This document shows positions 6,623-12,243 of a stretch of 12,243 nucleotides of DNA, in pieces. A model generated the notes under the pieces. It was given only the letters and a program-made list of their open reading frames with translations, was not told the origin of the DNA and made no database searches. Where the stretch lies: the NCBI GenBank assembly GCA_045580225.1, contig JAZNNJ010000001.1, positions 1-12,243 of the forward strand, written 5' to 3'. The translations under genes were made by a program, and so were the position numbers. This stretch comes from CAUUCF01 sp045580225. Its GTDB lineage: Bacteria; Pseudomonadota; Gammaproteobacteria; UBA9339. How positions within the stretch are numbered: position 1 is the stretch's first letter; the number at the start of each line of letters is the position of its first letter.

Positions 6623-8123
6623 CTTGCTCATCCTTGTTATTACGATCATCAGTCAAAACCAAAAGATGCCTTGACACCTTTTGATCATCCCCTTTAAAAA
6701 TTTGCTCATAATACTTTACTAAAGTTAAAAAATGTTCTTTATTTTCAATTCCAATTTTCTCTTCCCGAGGCAATTTTACTTTCAAAGGATCTTGAGGAAC
6801 GTTATTAACTCGTACCTCGTAATGTAAATGCGGACTAGTCGAAGTACCACTATTCCCTACATAACCGATTATCTGCCCTTGCTGCACCCTTTTACCTGCA
6901 ACAAGTTGCGGAGCAAATTTGTCCAAATGAGCATACAAAGTAGTATAAACCGGCCCATGTTTAATAACGACTACACGTCCATAACCACCCTTTACCCCTT
7001 TAAACTCAATTTTTCCCGAAGAAGTAGCTAAAACCGGAGTACCCAACTTCGCAACTAAATCCACCCCATAATGAGGTCGTACTACTTTCAAAATGGGATG
7101 TATTCTTTTTAAATTAAAATGCGAACTAATCCTATCTACGCGCGCCAAAGGAAAACGTAAAAAGGAACTTTTCACCCCATTACCTTCAGGAGTATAAAAA
7201 CTAACTTTTTTATTCTTATTTTCAAAACCAATTATCCGATAAGTTTCTCCACGATGTACCATTTCTCCAGCTAACATTTCATCAGGCTTAACCGTTTTTC
7301 CATTCAAAGTAAAACGCTTATAAATAATTGTAAATTGATCATTTGCAATTACTCTAGAAAAATCAATCTGTTCACTAAAAGCTTCTATAAATTGACTAAC
7401 CAATCGCGAACTTACCCCCAATTTTTTAGCCGATAAATAAATAGATTTATCCACTGTTCCCGTAACCGTTTTCACCTCCTCAACAGGAACTAAAACATTT
7501 TCTTTCACAATCCAATGTCCATCTTGTTTAGTCCATTCTAACGTAGTCAAATCATCAACTTCGTACACAACCCTAGTTAACCATAAATTTTCTTGTTCCA
7601 AAATATATTTATGACCAACTTTTAAATGATTTAATATCCCACCCTTTTCAGCTCTTAATAATTCCGCAATAGGGGTTTTAATGCGGTAATGTTTTAATAA
7701 TCTAGAAAAAGACTCTCCTACTTCAATTTTACCTTCAATCCTGTTTAAAATTTCTTCTGGTTCTTTTTTGATATCTTTAGGCAAAACATTACTTGCATTA
7801 ACAACTGTCACTTCACCTGCTTCATTATCATTTTTGTTAAAAATCTCCTTTTTCTTATTATCTACCCCACCATCAACAGAATTGCCTCGTTCTATTTCAT
7901 CCGACACAACAACTGGAAATTCATTTCTCGAAATACCATCAGCTCTTTCCTCTGCAACAGGAATGATCTCTTCATTAACTAATAAATTACTTACGACCTC
8001 TTGCTGATCAGGAACCCGTACTGAATACCTAATCCATATTGCTAAAAATACCAACCATAATCCTAAAAAAAACCAACGCTTATAATAAAAAGGACGTTTC
8101 CTTTCTTGCAATTTTTCTTTCAT
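6609..8123 (-). CDS. mepM: Murein DD-endopeptidase, MepM-like M23 metallopeptidase
   Basis: Proteins of this type cleave D-Ala-mDAP crosslinks of peptidoglycan in the periplasm during growth. The 504-residue product has a basic cytoplasmic start and one membrane anchor (about residues 17-33). A variable, charged linker follows (to about 125), then a LysM/OapA-like and Csd3-like region (about 130-310). The LytM/M23 domain (about 330-450) has zinc ligands in HYGVD (His351, Asp355) and HLHYEV (His434), and the conserved YAHL histidine at 399. The similarity to E. coli MepM (440 residues) runs through the middle region as well, for example RISSHFNLKRIHPI. It is longer than MepM, mainly in the linker. 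It lies between accC and the usp gene and is probably co-transcribed with them. Confidence 0.9.
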   Translation of the reverse strand: MKEKLQERKRPFYYKRWFFLGLWLVFLAIWIRYSVRVPDQQEVVSNLLVNEEIIPVAEERADGISRNEFPVVVSDEIERGNSVDGGVDNKKKEIFNKNDNEAGEVTVVNASNVLPKDIKKEPEEILNRIEGKIEVGESFSRLLKHYRIKTPIAELLRAEKGGILNHLKVGHKYILEQENLWLTRVVYEVDDLTTLEWTKQDGHWIVKENVLVPVEEVKTVTGTVDKSIYLSAKKLGVSSRLVSQFIEAFSEQIDFSRVIANDQFTIIYKRFTLNGKTVKPDEMLAGEMVHRGETYRIIGFENKNKKVSFYTPEGNGVKSSFLRFPLARVDRISSHFNLKRIHPILKVVRPHYGVDLVAKLGTPVLATSSGKIEFKGVKGGYGRVVVIKHGPVYTTLYAHLDKFAPQLVAGKRVQQGQIIGYVGNSGTSTSPHLHYEVRVNNVPQDPLKVKLPREEKIGIENKEHFLTLVKYYEQIFKGDDQKVSRHLLVLTDDRNNKDEQDEKV

Positions 8124-8170
8124 TAATACCCAAAACTCACAAAATAATTCTCCATACTTTTAACTTAATC

Positions 8171-9505
8171 TTACTTAATAAGCAAGTTCTCCAAAAAGTG
8201 AATCCCTACCTTTCCGTCAACAAACCTTTGTTCAGCTAAAATACGTTGATGCACCGGAACGGTCGTTTTTATACCACTAATCACTAATTCACGCAGAGCA
8301 TTTTGCATCCTAACAATTGCCGCCATACGTGTCTCTCCAAAGCTAATTATCTTACCTAACAAAGGATCATAATGAGTAGGCACTTCATAATCCCGATAAA
8401 GATGCGAATCTATTCTTAATCCAGGGCCACCAGGCCAATGTAGATCACTAACGACTCCAGGAAATGGCAAAAAAGTATCAGGATCTTCTGCATTAATTCT
8501 ACATTCAATTGCATGCCCCCTAGCAATTAAACTTTCTTGTTTTAAAGTTAATTTTTCTCCTGCAGCAATCCTTAATTGCCACCCAACCAAATCGACATTA
8601 AAAATAAACTCAGTCACTGGATGTTCTACTTGAATACGGGTATTCATTTCAATAAAATAAAATTGACCATCTTCATACAAAAACTCTAAAGTTCCAGTTC
8701 CACGATAATTTAAACGCTGACAAACTTTAATACTAATTTCTTGTAAAAATTTTTGTTGTTTTTCAGTCAACCCCGTAGCTGGAGCCTCTTCTAAAACTTT
8801 TTGATTTCGCCTTTGAATCGAACAATCACGATTACCAAAAGCTACCACGTTCCCTTGACCATCACCCAAAACTTGTACCTCAATATGTCTAGGATCAGTT
8901 AAATATTTTTCAAAATATACATCCCCATTACCAAAAGAATTCTTAGCTTCTAAACTGGTTTCGCGAATTTTCATCTCTAACTCTTCTTCGCCAGATACAA
9001 TACGCATTCCACGACCACCACCACCGGCTGCTGCCTTAATTATAACTGGATAACCAATTTGTCTTGCAAGTAAACGACTTCTATCCTGATAATTATCTAA
9101 AACATCACTACCGGGAATACAGGGAATGCCAGCCTGTTGCATAACTTTTCTAGCAAGAATCTTATTTCCCATAGTTTTAATCGTATTACTATCTGGACCA
9201 ACGTAAATAAAACCACTATTTTCTACCTGTTCTACAAAATGGTAATTTTCCGATAAAAAACCATAACCCGGATAAATAGCATCCGCGCCAGTAATTTCAG
9301 CAGCACTTAAAATTGCCGGGATATTTAAATAACTTTTCTCCGGATTAGCCGGTCCAATACACACTGCTTCATCAGCTAACTTTACATGAATCAAATCACG
9401 ATCTGCTTCAGAATAAACCGCTACCGTTTTCAATCCTAAATCACGACAAGCCCTCAATGCCCTTAACGCTATTTCTCCTCGATTAGCAATCAATACTTTT
9501 TTCAT
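8171..9505 (-). CDS. accC: Acetyl-CoA carboxylase, biotin carboxylase subunit
   Basis: AccC carboxylates the biotin on AccB using ATP and bicarbonate, the first half of malonyl-CoA formation. The 444 residues match E. coli AccC (449) end to end. The N-terminus is MKKVLIANRGEIALRALRAC. The ATP-grasp glycine-rich loop is KAAAGGGGRGMRIV at about residues 157-170. DCSIQRRNQKVLEEAPA carries conserved active-site residues, and FIEMNTRIQVEHPVTE holds the catalytic Glu, Asn and Arg. The C-terminal domain has the usual VPTHYDPLLGKII. It starts five bases after accB with a weak Shine-Dalgarno, in the standard accB-accC order. Confidence 0.99.
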   Translation of the reverse strand: MKKVLIANRGEIALRALRACRDLGLKTVAVYSEADRDLIHVKLADEAVCIGPANPEKSYLNIPAILSAAEITGADAIYPGYGFLSENYHFVEQVENSGFIYVGPDSNTIKTMGNKILARKVMQQAGIPCIPGSDVLDNYQDRSRLLARQIGYPVIIKAAAGGGGRGMRIVSGEEELEMKIRETSLEAKNSFGNGDVYFEKYLTDPRHIEVQVLGDGQGNVVAFGNRDCSIQRRNQKVLEEAPATGLTEKQQKFLQEISIKVCQRLNYRGTGTLEFLYEDGQFYFIEMNTRIQVEHPVTEFIFNVDLVGWQLRIAAGEKLTLKQESLIARGHAIECRINAEDPDTFLPFPGVVSDLHWPGGPGLRIDSHLYRDYEVPTHYDPLLGKIISFGETRMAAIVRMQNALRELVISGIKTTVPVHQRILAEQRFVDGKVGIHFLENLLIK

Positions 9506-9510
9506 TTTTA

Positions 9511-9951
9511 TTATTCAATAATAAATAAAGCTTGACCGTATTCAACTGGCGAAGAATCATTGACTAAAATATCCACCACCACCCCTTCTTGCTCAGCTTC
9601 AATACGATTAAACATTTTCATTGCTTCAATGATACACAAAGTATCCCCCATTTTTACTCGCTGTCCTTTTTGAACAAAATGTGTAGCATCCGGTGACGCC
9701 CCAAGATACACAGTACCTACCATAGGACTTTTAATAATTTTCTGGTTACTGACAACTTTTGAGGCATGCAATTCTAATTCACTATCACTAACTTTCTTCG
9801 CCTCTGAAGAAACTTTACCGCCTTCTTTAGAAACATTATCTAATTGATTCAAAACTATATGTACTGTTTCACCATTTTGAGAAATTTCTAATTCCGCTAC
9901 ATTGTTTTTTTTTACCAAATCAATCAACTTCTGAATACTTTTTATATCCAT
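9511..9951 (-). CDS. accB: Acetyl-CoA carboxylase biotin carboxyl carrier protein
   Basis: AccB carries the covalent biotin between AccC and the AccAD carboxyltransferase. From the ATG at 9951 it is 146 residues (MDIKSIQKLIDLVKKNNVAE), matching the E. coli start MDIRKIKKLIELV. A flexible linker separates this N-terminal helix from the biotinyl domain, which begins at KSPMVGTVYLG and contains IIEAMKMFNRIEAEQEG. The biotinylated lysine is residue 112. An in-frame GTG at 9969 would add six residues not found in homologues; an AGAG six bases before the ATG supports the shorter form. It is the first gene of the minus-strand block, just after a good promoter. Confidence 0.98.
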   Translation of the reverse strand: MDIKSIQKLIDLVKKNNVAELEISQNGETVHIVLNQLDNVSKEGGKVSSEAKKVSDSELELHASKVVSNQKIIKSPMVGTVYLGASPDATHFVQKGQRVKMGDTLCIIEAMKMFNRIEAEQEGVVVDILVNDSSPVEYGQALFIIE

Positions 9952-9980
9952 AGACACTCTACTGACCACATTTTTCAGAA

Positions 9981-10009
9981 TTTATACCAAATTCCAAACA
10001 TTTTGTCTA
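9981..10009 (-). promoter_or_regulatory. Promoter of the accB-accC block
   Basis: On the minus strand a -35 TAGACA (10004-10009, 5/6) and a -10 TATAAA (9981-9986, 5/6) are separated by an ideal 17 bases. The -10 is preceded by TGG, giving an extended -10 (TGnTATAAA). The predicted start is near 9974, about 23 bases before the accB ATG. Confidence 0.75.
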
Positions 10010-10123
10010 ATCAATTCAGTTAAATCGCTAAAATTTACAACAACTAGAATTTACACTCCCTGAATTTTTAAAAACAACGATAACTAACGTTTTCTATCAA
10101 AAATTTAAATTGATATCGATTAT

Positions 10124-10152
10124 TTGACAAGATATAAGCTATATGTTAATAG
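10124..10152 (+). promoter_or_regulatory. Candidate promoter of the glycosyltransferase gene, with operator-like dyads
   Basis: A perfect -35 TTGACA (10124-10129) is followed after 17 bases by a poor -10 TAATAG (10147-10152), about 45 bases upstream of the ATG at 10195. The spacer contains the dyad ATATA-AGC-TATAT (10132-10144), and a near-palindrome ATTGATATCGAT (10109-10120) lies just before the -35. A weak -10 with flanking dyads fits a regulated promoter, but the AT-rich background makes chance likely. Confidence 0.45.
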
Positions 10153-10194
10153 TTTAGTAATTTAATTTTATTATAAAATAATTATGAGGTTAAT

Positions 10195-11460
10195 ATGACA
10201 CCAGAACATAGTAATAAAATGCACTTTATTTGGTTTGGTAGAGATTTAACCAAAATAGACGGCAACATAGATAACTTAATAAGAATAGCAAAAAAGAATC
10301 CATTGTATTTAGTTTACTTATGGACAGACCAAGCTTCTTATGATTCGACATCAGAATTAATGAAAAAACTTGGTATACTTAATGTTTCAGTATTAAATTT
10401 TGATAAACATCAATTCACACAAAACATTGAAGGAGTAGATTCATTAATTAATTTTTTTAGAGAACCTACTAAAGAAAAACTTAAACCGTTGTATGATCAA
10501 TTCTGGCAAAAATCTTTTGTATTTTATGATGGTAACGGCAAAGCAAATTTCGCTGCGGCTAGTGATTTAGCTAGGGCACTTATTTTACTTAATTACGGCG
10601 GTATTTACACAGACTTCGATACTAATCTTCTAAAGCCTTTGCCTGATATTAATGAGATTTTGCAGAAAACTGATGTAGTATTATCTTTCGATGGTACTTA
10701 TGAAGACTTTCAAAAATCCTTTGATAGCAACGATCTTAATGTTAGATATAAGTATAGAACAGTGAATATATGCAATGATATTGTATGTTGTCACCCCAAA
10801 AATGAAAGTATAAAATATTATTTGGTTACCTACTTAAGTCAGTTAAAGAAATACCCGAAGTCATTTATTAACATTGTAGGATATGATCAATTACGACAAG
10901 ATAGTACGGAAAAATTAGGCCCAGCATTAATGAGATACAGTGCAGTAAAACATAAATTAGAGACGATAAATATGATTAGTTACGACTTTTTAGGAGAAAA
11001 AGCTCAAGAATTTACAGATTATAGCGCATTCTGTAAATTATATAATGAAAAACACGAAAAAAGAATAAGTATAGAACGTGAAATAATTGAAAGTATAGTT
11101 GTACCAATTTTAACATACTATACAAGAGGTAATGCGAATAGTTGGTTTGCCAACAAAAGTGACGGCATTGACCTAAAATTTGAAAAACATGAAAGTATAC
11201 CTTATGAAGGTTTTAGAAAAATGATAAAAGAAGCAATTACGGATTTATTTACAAATCAACAAAATTTAGAAAGCATAAGACTGGAAAATATAAGAAAAAC
11301 ATTGGAAAATTCGGGAAAATACCTTCCAAATACACCAACAATAAATGGAGCAATTAACTTTACGAAAGAACAATATCTACGTATTGCTCCTTTGAACGAT
11401 CATATAAATGATGAGGATGATCAATATGCTTATTCGTCCACATCGCCCTTATTGAAATAA
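10195..11460 (+). CDS. Large-clostridial-toxin-type glycosyltransferase (GT44/GT32-like), probable secreted effector
   Basis: This 421-residue protein resembles the catalytic domain of TcdA/TcdB-like glycosyltransferases and DXD sugar-binding enzymes. The N-terminal HFIWFG (residues 10-15) is the family's opening beta strand. SDLARALILLNYGGIYTDFD (123-142) holds the conserved Asp124 and Arg127, and the DXD metal/nucleotide-sugar site Asp140-Phe-Asp142. Such enzymes transfer a sugar from a UDP-sugar to a host protein such as a Rho GTPase, or to other acceptors; the target here is unknown. No signal peptide, membrane segment, protease or translocation domain is seen, so it is a stand-alone catalytic domain. 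The C-terminus has an acidic DEDD at 406-409, then SSTS and LL within the last eight residues, resembling Dot/Icm type IV effector signals. A GAGGT Shine-Dalgarno precedes the ATG. It is opposite in strand to all housekeeping neighbours. Confidence 0.82.
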   Translation: MTPEHSNKMHFIWFGRDLTKIDGNIDNLIRIAKKNPLYLVYLWTDQASYDSTSELMKKLGILNVSVLNFDKHQFTQNIEGVDSLINFFREPTKEKLKPLYDQFWQKSFVFYDGNGKANFAAASDLARALILLNYGGIYTDFDTNLLKPLPDINEILQKTDVVLSFDGTYEDFQKSFDSNDLNVRYKYRTVNICNDIVCCHPKNESIKYYLVTYLSQLKKYPKSFINIVGYDQLRQDSTEKLGPALMRYSAVKHKLETINMISYDFLGEKAQEFTDYSAFCKLYNEKHEKRISIEREIIESIVVPILTYYTRGNANSWFANKSDGIDLKFEKHESIPYEGFRKMIKEAITDLFTNQQNLESIRLENIRKTLENSGKYLPNTPTINGAINFTKEQYLRIAPLNDHINDEDDQYAYSSTSPLLK

Positions 11461-11480
11461 TATTTTTTTAACACTAGTAT
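11452..11480 (+). promoter_or_regulatory. Possible separate promoter for the double-glycine peptide gene
   Basis: TTGAAA (11452-11457, 5/6) lies 17 bases before TAGTAT (11475-11480, 4/6), overlapping the end of the glycosyltransferase gene. It would start transcription about 35 bases before the peptide ATG. It could allow independent expression, but read-through from the upstream gene is equally possible. Confidence 0.35.
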
Positions 11481-11519
11481 TATACATTAAATTTATTATA
11501 TTTAGAAGGTGAACACCAT

Positions 11520-11810
11520 ATGAAATTAAAAATAATAAATAATGATTTGTTAAAAGTAATTGTAGGTGGAAATAATTGTTCATGTGTTGCCCGCAATGGT
11601 TTAATATACGAGAGTATCGAACTCAGCAATAATGAATGCGAAATATACTGTTGCGGAAAGGCGTACATAAGCATTTATTATCAGCAAATTTATTTTTGGA
11701 ATGATGAAAAATATTCTTGTGTTAACAAAACTAGTAAACCGCATAATATATATAAACAATATACACAACTAATGCCATATTTTCGGTCGCTAGGATACTC
11801 TGTTTTATAG
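11520..11810 (+). CDS. Cys- and Tyr-rich small protein with a double-glycine leader (bacteriocin-like or modified peptide precursor)
   Basis: This 96-residue protein is not recognised by name. Its first 17 residues (MKLKIINNDLLKVIVGG) resemble a double-glycine leader: GG at the cleavage point, Ile at -4 and Leu at -7, as in microcin and class II bacteriocin precursors processed by C39-peptidase ABC exporters. Cleavage would leave 79 residues with all six cysteines (20, 22, 40, 44, 45, 67 in precursor numbering; CxC, CxxxCC and a single C), enough for three disulfides, and eleven tyrosines. There is no hydrophobic Sec signal. An excellent Shine-Dalgarno (AGAAGGTGA) lies seven bases before the ATG, which argues for a real gene. 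It starts 59 bases after the glycosyltransferase on the same strand. Alternatives are an exported virulence peptide, an immunity protein, or a non-secreted Cys-rich protein. No exporter gene is in the window. Confidence 0.7.
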   Translation: MKLKIINNDLLKVIVGGNNCSCVARNGLIYESIELSNNECEIYCCGKAYISIYYQQIYFWNDEKYSCVNKTSKPHNIYKQYTQLMPYFRSLGYSVL

Positions 11811-11967
11811 ACTTTAACAAATAGTTAAACTTATATTGCTTGCACAACCTAGTAGTATGAGATTTATATTTCGTAATTTTATTAATTAGCATAAAAAACA
11901 ACTTAGTTACGCGTTGTCCACCAAACAAACCAGCTTATTAATTTAATTAAGTGAATAAAAACTTCAT

Positions 11968-11980
11968 GTGTTTTCAACAC
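11968..11980 (-). terminator. Candidate weak terminator after murG
   Basis: Directly after the murG stop, the minus strand has a perfect five-base stem GTGTT/AACAC with a three-base loop. A run of five T residues (11961-11957) starts seven bases later. The stem is short and the T-run is displaced, so this is a weak candidate only. Confidence 0.25.
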
Positions 11981-12243
11981 TAACAAAATTCTTTCAACAA
12001 ATCTGTAATAATTTTTGTTGCGTACAAAGGGTGATATTTTTGCAAATTAAGCTTAAATTTTTCTTGGTTTTTTTCTAATTCTTCAAGAGCTGTTGCTAGG
12101 TAATCCTTAGATAATTCTGGTAGAATCATGCTATAACCTTGTTCTGACGCTTTCTTCGCATTTAACAATTGGTCCCCACGACTACCTTTAATTAAAGGAA
12201 CTAATAAATTTACTTTTCTTAAAGCTAATAATTCCGCAATACT
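11980..12243 (-). CDS. murG: MurG, C-terminal end: UDP-GlcNAc--lipid I N-acetylglucosaminyltransferase
   Basis: The frame is open from the window edge at 12243 to a TAG at 11982-11980, giving 87 residues of the C-terminal domain; the start lies outside. SIAELLALRKVNLLVPLIKG followed by GSRGDQLLNAKKASEQGY matches the donor-binding C-terminal domain of MurG, which adds GlcNAc to lipid I to make lipid II at the inner face of the membrane. The QxxNA-like core (DQLLNA) is the conserved UDP-GlcNAc contact. The SRGDQ-LNA form resembles the MurG type common in Firmicutes more than the E. coli form (DRQQYWNALPL). The final region is helical and charged, ending KEFC. The family is fairly sure; another GT28 glycosyltransferase is the main alternative. 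Confidence 0.82.
   Translation of the reverse strand, partial: SIAELLALRKVNLLVPLIKGSRGDQLLNAKKASEQGYSMILPELSKDYLATALEELEKNQEKFKLNLQKYHPLYATKIITDLLKEFC

Noticed and set aside
7768..8007. Plus-strand frame of 79 codons opposite the mepM linker region
   Set aside because: The Ser/Leu-rich translation is what the low-complexity mepM linker gives in antisense; no start signal.
11448..11469. T-run after the glycosyltransferase stop as a terminator
   Set aside because: The run of seven T residues has only a four-pair A/T stem before it; termination between the two cassette genes cannot be claimed.
11480..11674. Minus-strand frame opposite the double-glycine peptide gene
   Set aside because: There is no Shine-Dalgarno or family resemblance, and the plus-strand gene has a strong start signal.
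11731..11928. Minus-strand frame of 65 codons with hydrophobic end
   Set aside because: It overlaps the peptide gene's end and AT-rich spacer; hydrophobicity comes from A/T-rich codons, and no start signal is present.
11933..11951. Near-palindrome CTTATTAATTTAATTAAG as terminator of the peptide gene
   Set aside because: The stem is A/T-only with a bulge, lies over 120 bases after the stop, and no adjacent T-run follows on the plus strand.

Overview
The window is an AT-rich stretch of bacterial chromosome. AccB, AccC, RecA, MepM, MutM and the ribosomal proteins all align by eye with gammaproteobacterial versions, so a gammaproteobacterium is the best reading. An ATPase/nuclease family that is expanded in intracellular bacteria, and a large-clostridial-toxin-type glycosyltransferase with a tail resembling a Dot/Icm secretion signal, suggest a host-associated, perhaps Legionellales-like lineage. 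The species cannot be named from the sequence alone.

Layout: almost everything lies on the minus strand. Positions 1-989 hold the N-terminal part of an AAA-ATPase-like protein that leaves the window. A ribosomal/repair block is read leftward from a strong promoter at about 4050: rplM, rpsI, tRNA-Gln, rpmB, rpmG, mutM, tsaB. It joins two operons that are separate in E. coli, with a tRNA at the junction. A second block is read leftward from a good promoter at about 10000: accB and accC (fatty acid synthesis), mepM (murein endopeptidase), a UspA-like protein, recA, folE and folB (pterin/folate). Spacings are short, start and stop codons often overlap, and no strong GC-rich terminator is visible.

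Positions 10195-11810 carry the only two plus-strand genes. They form a small cassette set into the housekeeping background. The first encodes a 421-residue GT44/GT32-like glycosyltransferase with a YGGIYTDFD motif and an acidic, Ser/Thr-rich C-terminus. The second encodes a 96-residue Cys- and Tyr-rich protein with a double-glycine leader. These are the most interesting part of the window: a probable host-directed effector next to a probable exported, disulfide-rich or modified peptide. Beyond them, the C-terminal end of murG enters on the minus strand.

There are no rRNA genes, CRISPR arrays, insertion sequences or obvious pseudogenes. No gene-free stretch exceeds 300 bases; the longest is the 243-base divergent intergenic region between accB and the glycosyltransferase, which holds both promoters.
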